This document shows, one piece after another, positions 23,945 through 31,601 of a stretch of DNA of 53,618 nucleotides (position 1 is the stretch's first letter; every line of letters begins with the position of its first letter). The translations under genes and the position numbers were made by a program. The notes under the pieces are model-generated. The model searched no databases. It worked only from the letters and a program-made list of their open reading frames with translations, and had not been told where the DNA came from. Source of the stretch: CAKSHC01 sp045631845 (GTDB lineage: Bacteria; Bacillota; Clostridia; Oscillospirales; UMGS1783); contig JAZQVM010000078.1 of the NCBI GenBank assembly GCA_045631845.1, forward strand, positions 1 through 53,618. The letters run 5' to 3'.

Positions 23945-24877
23945 ATGCTGAAAAAGTTCTTGACTGTCTTACTCATTGCCGCCTTTGTCTTTGCTCTGCT
24001 GCTCATGCCTGAACGCTTTTCGGCGGCAGTCAGCGAGGGCCTTCGGCTATGCCTGCAATCGGTAGTCCCCGCTCTGTTTCTGTTTCTATGCACCGCCGAA
24101 CTGATCCGAAAACTTCGCCTGTTCGGGCGGTTCACCCGCCGTTTCGGGCGGCTGCTCCACCCCCTGCATCTGCCGCCTACCGTTATGTCCTGTCTGGTTC
24201 TGGGCGCCGTCTGCGGCTTCCCGATCGGGGCTAAGGAGATTTGCACCGCACGGCAGGAAAAGATCCTCACCGAACGGCAAGCCGCCTATGCCCTATCCTT
24301 ATGTTCAGGGGCGTCCCCCGCCTTTTTAGCCGCCTTTGTCGGTGAGCGTCTGTTCGGCCAATCCTCTCTTGGCATTCTGATTTGGGGCATCTCTCTTTTT
24401 TCCTCCTTGTTGGTCAACGGTGCGCTTTGCCGTAAGGCACTTGTCGGCCAGCCCACCATTGGGCAGTTTCCCGTCATGACCGAGATGCCGCCACTCTTTC
24501 CCTCCCTCTTATCCTCGATCCGCAATGCCGGACGCACCCTCGCCTCCATCTGCTCGCTCATCCTCTTTTTCTCGTCGGTTTGTTCGGTGTTGGCAGGGCT
24601 TGTTCCGGCTTTAAATGACAATCTCTCGGCGCTTTTGTTCGGGCTGATCGAAATGACGGGCGGCATTGCCTTTTTATCGTCACCCTCACCCGTGGCCGCC
24701 GCCCTTTGCGCGGGACTTACCACCTTCGGCGGCCTGTCAATTACCGCGCAAACCCTGCTCTTTGCCAAACAAGCCCATCTGCCGATACGTCCCTACCTGC
24801 TGGGTCGCACCCTGTCGGCACTTCTGTCCGCCGCCCTTTCTTTTGTGGTATTTTTCGCAATTTCAGGTACATACTAA
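23945..24877 (+). CDS. SpoVV/YlbJ-like sporulation membrane protein
   Basis: The 310-residue protein has about eight membrane segments and two repeats of the nucleoside-transporter Gate domain; landmarks are LQSVVPALFLFLCTAELI, VCGFPIGAKEI and SLCSGASPAFL. YlbJ (SpoVV) in Bacillus moves dipicolinic acid across the outer forespore membrane. Here the gene is the first of a run into a germinant receptor operon, 21 bases before the GerA-family gene. The start follows GGAAGGATAAGAA. The substrate is inferred from the family. Confidence 0.82.
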   Translation: MLKKFLTVLLIAAFVFALLLMPERFSAAVSEGLRLCLQSVVPALFLFLCTAELIRKLRLFGRFTRRFGRLLHPLHLPPTVMSCLVLGAVCGFPIGAKEICTARQEKILTERQAAYALSLCSGASPAFLAAFVGERLFGQSSLGILIWGISLFSSLLVNGALCRKALVGQPTIGQFPVMTEMPPLFPSLLSSIRNAGRTLASICSLILFFSSVCSVLAGLVPALNDNLSALLFGLIEMTGGIAFLSSPSPVAAALCAGLTTFGGLSITAQTLLFAKQAHLPIRPYLLGRTLSALLSAALSFVVFFAISGTY

Positions 24878-24898
24878 GGCAAAAGAAGGTGATACTCC

Positions 24899-26335
24899 AT
24901 GAATTTGGAAGAACAAATAAAAGCCATTACCACGGCAATCGGCGACGACCCCACCCTACGCATCCGCCGTTTTACCGTAACGGCACCCTTTAAGGGTGTG
25001 GCCTGTGCCGTGCTCTATTTTGACGGCATGATTAACGCCGATTTCGTCAGTGAAAATATTATCCGACCCTGCCTGAAAGCCGATCTGTCATGGGCGGGCC
25101 GTCCTTTGCATATGCTATTGGCTCAGTATGTCAATGCGGGTGAGGTGAGGGAGAGCACCTCTCTGGACGATCAGATCTTTGCCCTCAATTCCGGGGATTG
25201 CCTGCTTCTGTGTGAGGGAGTATCAGCCGCCGCCATTATTTCGGCCAAGGGGTTCTTGTTCCGTAGCGTGACCGAGCCGGTCAATGAAAAGGCCTCGGCA
25301 GGGCCGAGAGAGGGCTTTATTGAGCCGATCATGTTTAATATCGCCCTTCTGCGCCGGCGGATCAAATCCCCAAAACTGCGCCTGAAAATGATCACCTTTG
25401 AGAATGTGACCAAGCAATCGGCCTGTCTTTGCTACATTGACGGAGTGGCCGATGCCCGTGTGATTCTGGAACTGGAAAGGCGACTGCAAAAATTACAGCA
25501 TCGGGATGCGGTGGATATGGCGGCACTGGCTGAATCCTTAAAGGACAACCCCTACTCCCCTTTCCGCACCGCCACCCTGACCGAACGACCCGACACGGCC
25601 GCCTCCAAGTTGTTGGAGGGGCGGGTGGGATTGCTTCTTGACGGCAGTCCCATGATGCTGACAGTCCCCTTTTTCTTTGTCGAATATTTCCATAGCCCCG
25701 ACGATTATTATCAAAACTATTTAGTAGCCTCCTTTGCCCGTGTATTGCGGTTTATCTGCTTCTATCTTTCGGTCAGTGTGCCGGCGCTCTATGTGGCTTT
25801 GGTGCTCTACCATCAAGAGATCATGCCTACCCAACTGCTCATTTCCATCGCCACGGCACGGTCGGGCGTACCTTTCCCCTTGCTTTTGGAAACACTACTG
25901 CTGTTGGTCGCCTTTGATATCCTTCGGGATGCTTCCTACCGCATGTCACCAACCCTTGGGCAATCGCTCTCCATTGTGGGAGCTTTGATCCTGGGCGAGG
26001 CCAGCGTGTCGGCGAGGCTGGTATCGGCGCCTTTGGTGATTGTGACGGCACTGACCGGCATTGCAGGGCTTATTAATCCTCAACTCAAGTCGGTCTCGGT
26101 CTTTTTCCGTTACGGACTGTTGCTGGCCGCCGCCGTGGGCGGGATCTATGCCGTCATTTTCGGCATTTGCGGCATCACCCTGTGGCTGTGCACCACCGAT
26201 TCCTTCGGCCTGCCCTTCTCTGATTACCTGTTCCCCGATAAGAAAGGGACGGCTCGTGATACGCTGGTACGGCTTCCGTGGTCGAAACTGCATCAACATT
26301 CGCTAACCGGAGGGCGCGACTATGATGAGGATTAA
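24899..26335 (+). CDS. Spore germinant receptor A subunit (GerA family)
   Basis: The 478-residue protein has a soluble N-terminal domain (about 1-265) with NSGDCLLLCEG, GPREGFIEPIMFNIALLRRRIKSP and GRVGLLLDGSPMMLTVPFFF, and about five membrane segments in the C-terminal half (SVPALYVALVLYH; GVPFPLLLETLLL). Those features are diagnostic for GerAA-type subunits of the inner spore membrane receptor. The start follows AAGGTGATACTCC. The end overlaps the C-subunit gene by 14 bases. Confidence 0.95.
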   Translation: MNLEEQIKAITTAIGDDPTLRIRRFTVTAPFKGVACAVLYFDGMINADFVSENIIRPCLKADLSWAGRPLHMLLAQYVNAGEVRESTSLDDQIFALNSGDCLLLCEGVSAAAIISAKGFLFRSVTEPVNEKASAGPREGFIEPIMFNIALLRRRIKSPKLRLKMITFENVTKQSACLCYIDGVADARVILELERRLQKLQHRDAVDMAALAESLKDNPYSPFRTATLTERPDTAASKLLEGRVGLLLDGSPMMLTVPFFFVEYFHSPDDYYQNYLVASFARVLRFICFYLSVSVPALYVALVLYHQEIMPTQLLISIATARSGVPFPLLLETLLLLVAFDILRDASYRMSPTLGQSLSIVGALILGEASVSARLVSAPLVIVTALTGIAGLINPQLKSVSVFFRYGLLLAAAVGGIYAVIFGICGITLWLCTTDSFGLPFSDYLFPDKKGTARDTLVRLPWSKLHQHSLTGGRDYDED

Positions 26336-27347
26336 GGCGGCGCTCCTTTGTGTCGGGTTGTTGCTCGGTCTGGCCGGATGTTCTTCGGAGATTGAGAACT
26401 ATGCCATTATAGCGGGTGCGGCACTCGATCTTTCTGAGCAAGGACTGGAACTGACCGTAGAGGTAGCCGATGTGTCTTCGGGCAGTGCGGAAAGCAGCGG
26501 AGAATCCATCCGCTTTACCGCCGCAGGGTCGGATATTGCTGAGGCACAAAAGGCGTTGGAGCGACACATGGGTAAACCCCTTTACTGGGACCATGCTTCG
26601 ATCATTGTCCTCTCCCGTGACCTATGCCGTCAAGGGATCGATACGGCCGTAACCTGGATCATGTCTTCCCAGGCCGTACGCATTTCGGTACCGTTGATCG
26701 TAAGCACCGACTCGGCCAAGGATCTGCTCACGGCAAAACTTGACCCGTTCAAAACGACCGCCTTCGGACTGCGCAGTATGCTTGATAATAATGCCGGCCG
26801 CGGCATCGGCATTGCCCTGCCCGTCTATCAACTTTACAACCGCCTGCACGATCAGAGCGAGTGCGCTCTGCTTCCGCTGATGACGGTGGAGGAGGACAAG
26901 CCGGTGCTGATTGGAAGTGCTGTGATCAGAAGAGATCAATATGTTGATTCCTTATCGGTCAATCAAACCCAAATTTATTCTCTTCTTACCCGCTCGGTAG
27001 ACTCGGCCTTACTCTCCATTGGAGATGTGACCATGCGCACCGCACGCACCGGAAGCAAGATATCCTGTAAAGAGGGGCGGGTGTCTTTCCGCTTTCGCAT
27101 CCAAGGGGTGCTCGATCAAGGGTATCTTCCCGAGGGAGAAAATCCGGTGCAGGCCTTGGCGCAAAATCTGACCGAGCAAGCGCAAGATCTGTTAACGCTC
27201 TCCCGTGCCATGGGCAGTGATTTTCTGGGGCTGAACAATACCCTCTATCGGGCAGACCCCCATCATTTTACCCGTCAAGCGGTATCGGATATCGCCGTCG
27301 ATTTTCATCCCGATATCCACATTTATGATTATGGGCAGGCGCAATAA
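26322..27347 (+). CDS. Spore germinant receptor C subunit lipoprotein (GerC family)
   Basis: The 341-residue protein has a signal peptide with lipobox LAGC (C20), followed by the three-domain GerAC-type architecture: EIENYAIIAGAALD near the N-terminus, ISVPLIVSTD and FGLRSMLDN in the middle, and SFRFRIQGVLDQG in the C-terminal domain. It would be anchored by lipid to the outer face of the inner spore membrane and work with the A and B subunits. The stop TAA overlaps the ATG of the next small gene by one base. Confidence 0.93.
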   Translation: MMRIKAALLCVGLLLGLAGCSSEIENYAIIAGAALDLSEQGLELTVEVADVSSGSAESSGESIRFTAAGSDIAEAQKALERHMGKPLYWDHASIIVLSRDLCRQGIDTAVTWIMSSQAVRISVPLIVSTDSAKDLLTAKLDPFKTTAFGLRSMLDNNAGRGIGIALPVYQLYNRLHDQSECALLPLMTVEEDKPVLIGSAVIRRDQYVDSLSVNQTQIYSLLTRSVDSALLSIGDVTMRTARTGSKISCKEGRVSFRFRIQGVLDQGYLPEGENPVQALAQNLTEQAQDLLTLSRAMGSDFLGLNNTLYRADPHHFTRQAVSDIAVDFHPDIHIYDYGQAQ

Positions 27348-27523
27348 TGTATAAGTTATTTTATGTGGCAGTTTTTGTTATCTTAACGGCGCTCGACTGG
27401 CGCACCGTGCGGGGACGGACAAACCCCGTCTTATATTTCACGCTCTTTGCGGCGGCGGCCGTACTGGCAGGACTGTCGGTATGGTTTGTGCAGGACTTTT
27501 CGTTGGCGAGGTTGTTGTCATGA
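27347..27523 (+). CDS. Small two-span membrane protein, germinant receptor D-subunit-like
   Basis: The 58-residue protein MYKLFYVAVFVILTALDWRTVRG... has two hydrophobic segments (about 3-16 and 31-48) joined by a short basic loop (RTVRGRTNP). It overlaps the GerC stop by one base (TAATG) and the GerB start by four (ATGA), so it is a true translated member of the operon. Small two-span D subunits that modulate germinant receptors are known in Bacillales receptor operons; similarity here is by size, topology and position only. Confidence 0.7.
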   Translation: MYKLFYVAVFVILTALDWRTVRGRTNPVLYFTLFAAAAVLAGLSVWFVQDFSLARLLS

Positions 27524-28584
27524 AAGAAAAAATCTCCAACCTATCTCTGTTTACCTTGATTTTCCTAACCACCACCGCCACCACCCTCATGCTGGGCATG
27601 AGCGATTCGGTGGGTACCTCCTCGTTTTTGGCTGTGCCCATCGGAGCGGTGCTGGCCTTGCCTCTGTACCTGATCCTCATTCGGGTACGGCGGCTCTATC
27701 CCGATAAAAGTTTCGGACAATTCATCCTTTACCTCTACGGCGACACCTTCGGACGGGTCATTTGCGGCGTCTATGCCCTGTTTGCCCTCTTTACCGGTGC
27801 CATGCTGACGGGATATTTGACGAGATTTATCTCCTTTACCGGCGAAAACCAGCAGGTCGCCGCCGCCTTTTCCCTCTTTTTTCTGATGGCTGTCTACCTT
27901 GGCGCACGGGTGCGTTTGGGTGCTTCTGCCCGCCTTTCCCGCCTGCTCTTTCCGGCCGCCGCCGTTATTTTACTGCTGAGTCTGCTTTTGTGCTTGATTA
28001 AATTTGACCCTTCGGCCATCGCCCCTCTTTTTGACCGTTCCTTTGGCGACTTTGCTTTGGCCGGCACTTCCCTTTTGCTCTTTCCGTTTTGTCAGGTAGT
28101 ATTGCTTCTTCCCTTTGTTTTCCGCTCCAAAACCTCTAAGGTGGCCAAGCCTCTGTTGTGGGCCTTGGGTCTTTCCGGGCTTATCATTACTCTCGCCTAC
28201 CTCGGCACGGCGGGCGTACTGGGTGGACCGAGCATGGAAAAACTCAATTATCCCTATTACATGGCTCTATCGGTATTAGATATCACCTCATTTTTCCAGC
28301 GCATCGAGGTATTGCTCTCCATCCATTTTGTACTGGCCATGCTGGTCAAAGGGATGGCCTGCGTCATCTTCTCCTGCCGTGCCGCCGCCCGTGCCCTGCA
28401 CCAGCGTCACCCCCGCACGCTGGCCGCCCCCATCGCCGCCTTAACACTGGGGCTAAGCCTGATGCTCTTCTCCACCACCGAAGAAATGTTTGATTTGATG
28501 AACCTCTACCCCTTTCTTATGGCGCCCTTTGTGCTCATCTTCCCCATCATCACCTATTTTGTGGCCGTTGCAAAAAAGCGTTGA
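27520..28584 (+). CDS. Spore germinant receptor B subunit (GerB family)
   Basis: The 354-residue protein has about ten membrane segments and starts MKEKISNLSLFTLIFLTTTATTLMLG. GerAB-type subunits belong to the amino acid-polyamine-organocation transporter superfamily and form the germinant-binding membrane part; the stretch YPDKSFGQFILYLYGD (about 60-75) and the terminal LMNLYPFLMAPFVLIFPIITY are typical. The ATG at 27520 overlaps the preceding stop by four bases. The germinant is unknown. Confidence 0.92.
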   Translation: MKEKISNLSLFTLIFLTTTATTLMLGMSDSVGTSSFLAVPIGAVLALPLYLILIRVRRLYPDKSFGQFILYLYGDTFGRVICGVYALFALFTGAMLTGYLTRFISFTGENQQVAAAFSLFFLMAVYLGARVRLGASARLSRLLFPAAAVILLLSLLLCLIKFDPSAIAPLFDRSFGDFALAGTSLLLFPFCQVVLLLPFVFRSKTSKVAKPLLWALGLSGLIITLAYLGTAGVLGGPSMEKLNYPYYMALSVLDITSFFQRIEVLLSIHFVLAMLVKGMACVIFSCRAAARALHQRHPRTLAAPIAALTLGLSLMLFSTTEEMFDLMNLYPFLMAPFVLIFPIITYFVAVAKKR

Positions 28585-28627
28585 AATCCTTTCTTGTTTT
28601 CGATATACTATTATTAGTTCATAACAT

Positions 28628-28684
28628 CTCTACCTCCCTCTGACGAGGGAGGTGGCAAGGCGGAACGCCTTGACGGAGGGAGAG
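28628..28684 (+). repeat. Left inverted repeat of the DUF559 cassette
   Basis: CCTCCCTCTGACGAGGGAGG is a hairpin; it is followed by AAGGCG/CGCCTT and then GACGGAGGGAGAG. The reverse complement of the right-hand element (29059-29107) has the same plan: a CCCCCTCTGACGAGGGGG hairpin, a second small hairpin, and AGGGGGAGAG. The left copy supplies the start region and ribosome-binding site of the enclosed gene. Confidence 0.8.
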
Positions 28685-29053
28685 ATTCGCACGAAACCGT
28701 ATAATTCCAAGCTTATTCCTTTCGCCAAATACTTACGAAAAAACATGACTCAAGAAGAAAGGAAATTATGGTATCAATTTCTACGCACATACCCGATACG
28801 TTTTCAGCGACAAAAAACCATCCGTAATTACATTTGTGATTTCTACTGCGCAAAGGCTCGGTTAATTATTGAAGTAGATGGACCGAATCATGACCTACCT
28901 GAACATCAATATCATGATCAACAACGAACAGCCATATTAAATAAACACGGATTAACGATTCTCCGTTATACCAATCAGGAAATAGACCTGCACTTTGGTC
29001 GTGTGTGTCAGTCTATTGATTATGCTATAAAAAAGCGATTGTTGAATAGGTAG
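28652..29053 (+). CDS. DUF559 (PD-(D/E)XK endonuclease-like) protein within inverted repeats
   Basis: The protein has the DUF559 core: LRKNMTQEERKLWYQFLR, RFQRQKTIRNYICDFYCAKARLIIEVDGPNHD, and RYTNQEI. The YICDFYC...IEVDG part is the presumed D-ExK nuclease centre of the Vsr/MutH-like fold. No ATG lies near the natural start: the frame opens with GTG (28652) inside the repeat, with TTG at 28670 as an alternative; the best ribosome-binding site (GGAGGGAG) precedes an ATT (28685). It is A+T-rich and enclosed by inverted repeats, so it looks like a small mobile cassette. Biological role is unknown. Confidence 0.8.
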   Translation: MARRNALTEGEIRTKPYNSKLIPFAKYLRKNMTQEERKLWYQFLRTYPIRFQRQKTIRNYICDFYCAKARLIIEVDGPNHDLPEHQYHDQQRTAILNKHGLTILRYTNQEIDLHFGRVCQSIDYAIKKRLLNR

Positions 29054-29058
29054 TTGGT

Positions 29059-29107
29059 CTCTCCCCCTGTCGGCTTCGCCGACATCCCCCTCGTCAGAGG
29101 GGGATAG
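29059..29107 (-). repeat. Right inverted repeat of the DUF559 cassette
   Basis: The element contains hairpins GTCGGC/GCCGAC and CCCCCTCGTCAGAGGGGG and is, in reverse complement, homologous to 28628-28684. It ends 16 bases before the HAD-family start codon and so contributes to that gene's leader. Confidence 0.8.
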
Positions 29108-29123
29108 AAAGGTTTGGATAATA

Positions 29124-29750
29124 ATGAAAACAAAGTTTGCATTCTTTGATGTCGATAAAACTTTACTCCGAGGCGACAGTCTGTTCGCCTTCTACCGTTT
29201 CGGGCTGAAACGGCGGCCGTGGTGCGCCCTTTGGATCCCCGTCATGACGTTGGCCGCCCCGTTTATGGCCATCAAACTCCTGCCCATCGAATGGTTCAAG
29301 GCCATGTTCTACGCCCCCATTTCCGCCATGGATGAAGTGCAATTACAGGAATTTTTCGATAAAAAATTGATGAAACGGCGCATCCCCCGCAGATGGGGAG
29401 CCCTCCTGCAAGCCAAGAAAGACGGCTATCATGTCCTGCTCGTTTCGGCCTCGCCCGAGGCCTACATACGCCCCTTTCTGTCCCGCGGTCTGTGCGACGG
29501 TCTGCTGGCCTCTCCCCTCAAAATCAAGAAAAACGGCCGCTACTCCCCCCTGCCCGGCGGCAAAAACTGTGCCAGTCGAGAGAAAGTACGCCGCATCGAA
29601 ATCTACTGCCAAGAACAGGGTTTGGAAATCGATTACGAGGCCTCCATCGCCTATTCCGACTCCGATCGGGATAAGCCCATGATGGCCCTAGCCGCCACCC
29701 GCATCCGCGTCACCAAAGAGGGAAGACACATTCCTTATATGACTACATAA
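29124..29750 (+). CDS. HAD-IB family phosphatase (SerB-like)
   Basis: The 208-residue protein has HAD motif I FFDVDKTLL (D9, D11), motif II VSAS (about 110), and motif IV SDSDRDKPMM near residue 180, with a helical cap containing a hydrophobic stretch (about 35-55). Subclass IB members include phosphoserine phosphatase and phospholipid-phosphate phosphatases; the substrate cannot be decided. The motif IV read SDSDRD instead of the more usual GDSxxD is slightly unusual. Confidence 0.85.
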   Translation: MKTKFAFFDVDKTLLRGDSLFAFYRFGLKRRPWCALWIPVMTLAAPFMAIKLLPIEWFKAMFYAPISAMDEVQLQEFFDKKLMKRRIPRRWGALLQAKKDGYHVLLVSASPEAYIRPFLSRGLCDGLLASPLKIKKNGRYSPLPGGKNCASREKVRRIEIYCQEQGLEIDYEASIAYSDSDRDKPMMALAATRIRVTKEGRHIPYMTT

Positions 29751-29774
29751 ATTGTCATATGAATTTTTAGAATA

Positions 29775-29798
29775 ATGCCGCTTTTTGCGGCATTTTTC
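29775..29798 (+). terminator. Terminator of the HAD gene
   Basis: ATGCCGC and GCGGCAT surround TTTTT and are followed by TTTTTC. Confidence 0.85.
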
Positions 29799-29800
29799 TA

Positions 29801-29829
29801 TTGTAATCAGGGGGTAAATATAGTATAAT
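29801..29829 (+). promoter_or_regulatory. Promoter of recA
   Basis: TTGTAA (29801-29806), 17 bases, TATAAT (29824-29829), 33 bases before the recA ATG. No clear LexA box (GAACNNNNGTTC-like) is visible in this short region. Confidence 0.75.
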
Positions 29830-29862
29830 ATCCTCAGAATGAAAGAACGGAGTACCAACAAT

Positions 29863-30972
29863 ATGGATAACAAAAATAAAGCATTAGAAACGGCAATGTC
29901 CACCATAGAAAAGAAGTTCGGCAAGGGCTCGATCATGAAACTGGGCTCCCAAAGCTCGCTGAGCATTGAGCACGTGCCCACCGGCTCCCTCTCGCTGGAC
30001 TTGGCCTTGGGTTGCGGCGGCTATCCTAAAGGGCGTATTATTGAAGTATACGGCCCCGAGTCTTCGGGTAAAACCACCGTCGCCCTGCACGCCGTAGCGC
30101 AGGTGCAAAAGGCAGGCGGTACCGCCGCTTTTATCGATGCCGAGCATGCGCTTGACCCTGCCTACGCTCAGAACTTGGGCGTTGATGTGGACGAGCTGCT
30201 GGTCGCTCAGCCCGATGATGGCGAACAGGCTCTCGAAATTGCCGATGAATTGGTGCGTAGCGGCGCCATTGATATTTTGGTTGTCGACTCGGTAGCGGCA
30301 CTCGTGCCCAAGGCCGAAATCGAGGGTGAAATGGGCGACTCCCATGTAGGTCTTCACGCCCGTCTGATGTCGCAGGCGCTGCGTAAACTGTCGGGTGTCG
30401 TGTCCCGTGCCGGCTGTATTGCCATCTTTATCAACCAGTTGCGTGAAAAGGTGGGCGTCATGTACGGCTCGCCCGAAGTCACCACCGGCGGCCGTGCGCT
30501 GAAATTCTTTGCCACCATCCGTATGGATGTGCGCCGTACCGAATCCCTCAAATCGCAGGGTCAGGTCGTGGGCAACCACGTCCGTGTCAAGGTTGTGAAA
30601 AACAAGGTCGCTCCCCCCTTCCGTGAAGCTGAATTTGATATCATGTTCGGCACCGGTATCTCCCGTGAGGGCGAAATCGTCGATCTGGGCGTAAAATACG
30701 ATATTATCGATAAATCCGGCTCTTGGTTCTCCTATAACGGCGACCGTTTGGGACAGGGTCGTGATAACGTGAAAATGGTGCTGGCCAGCGACAATAAACT
30801 GGCCGACGAAATCTCGGCCAAGATCATGGCGGCCGTCGAAGCCGAACGGGAAAAGCAGGGCGCCTTCAAGGGCAAGAATGCTCCCACTTTGGAAACCCCG
30901 CCCGTGGCCGCTCCCGCTCCCGTAGCCGATAAAGCCCCCAGCGTGGTCATCTCGGCCGACGATTTTGAATAA
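29863..30972 (+). CDS. recA: Recombinase RecA
   Basis: The 369-residue protein has Walker A GPESSGKT (about 68-75), VVDSVAALVPKAEIEGEMGDSH and the L2 loop region VGVMYGSPEVTTGGRAL. It coats single-stranded DNA and drives strand exchange and SOS signalling. The ATG at 29863 with CGGAG upstream gives MDNKNKALETAMSTIEKKFGKGSIM, the normal start; an upstream in-frame ATG adds eight residues and is not favoured. The stop overlaps the recX start (TAATG). Confidence 0.98.
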   Translation: MDNKNKALETAMSTIEKKFGKGSIMKLGSQSSLSIEHVPTGSLSLDLALGCGGYPKGRIIEVYGPESSGKTTVALHAVAQVQKAGGTAAFIDAEHALDPAYAQNLGVDVDELLVAQPDDGEQALEIADELVRSGAIDILVVDSVAALVPKAEIEGEMGDSHVGLHARLMSQALRKLSGVVSRAGCIAIFINQLREKVGVMYGSPEVTTGGRALKFFATIRMDVRRTESLKSQGQVVGNHVRVKVVKNKVAPPFREAEFDIMFGTGISREGEIVDLGVKYDIIDKSGSWFSYNGDRLGQGRDNVKMVLASDNKLADEISAKIMAAVEAEREKQGAFKGKNAPTLETPPVAAPAPVADKAPSVVISADDFE

Positions 30973-31601
30973 TGACCGTAACCGACCTCAAAATCGGCAA
31001 ACATGGGCTGACCTATCTGTTTTTAGACGGGGAATTTGCCCTGTCGGTCTATCCCGATCTCCTGTATGAATATAAGATTCAAAAGGGCAGCGAACTGGAC
31101 ACCGCTGCCCTTTCTTCTCTGACCGATGCCCAGCAGACCCTCTATGCCCGCAATCGGGCCTTGAACATCCTGTCGGCGGGGGACTGCTCGGAGCAGGCAC
31201 TGTATGATAAACTGGTGTCCCGTCAGATCGACCCGACCTATGCCGCATCGGCGTTAGCTTATTGTCTAAGCAAAGGTTTTGTCAATGATCAGCGGTTATT
31301 GCCCCGCTATCTCAAACACTACTTTGAAACCAAAGGCTATGGTATCCTACGAGTACGCCAAGCCTTGATCAAAAAAGGCTTTCGGCGGGAGGACGTGGAT
31401 GCGGCCTTGGAGGAGTATGAAGCCGACAATACCGCCGTCATTGTGTCTTACCTGCAAAAAGAACCGCCCGAAAAACTGTCGGATCGCAAAGAATGTTCCA
31501 AAATCATTCAAAAACTGATGCGGAAAGGATTTCTCTACTGCGATATCCGCACCGCTCTTTCTCACTATACCGAACTGGACCTGGAGGACTCGGATGTCTG
31601 A
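30972..31601 (+). CDS. recX: Regulatory protein RecX
   Basis: The 209-residue protein has the repeated three-helix RecX units: ALNILSAGDCSEQALYDKL, LSYCLSKGFVND-type (ALAYCLSKGFVNDQRL), and GILRVRQALIKKGFRRE. RecX binds along RecA filaments and limits their activity. It overlaps recA by one base and rimO by eight, so the three are coupled. Confidence 0.93.
   Translation: MTVTDLKIGKHGLTYLFLDGEFALSVYPDLLYEYKIQKGSELDTAALSSLTDAQQTLYARNRALNILSAGDCSEQALYDKLVSRQIDPTYAASALAYCLSKGFVNDQRLLPRYLKHYFETKGYGILRVRQALIKKGFRREDVDAALEEYEADNTAVIVSYLQKEPPEKLSDRKECSKIIQKLMRKGFLYCDIRTALSHYTELDLEDSDV

Noticed and set aside
29807..29862. A LexA (SOS) box in front of recA
   Set aside because: I could not find a convincing GAAC-N4-GTTC-like dyad; the region is short and only the sigma-A boxes stand out.
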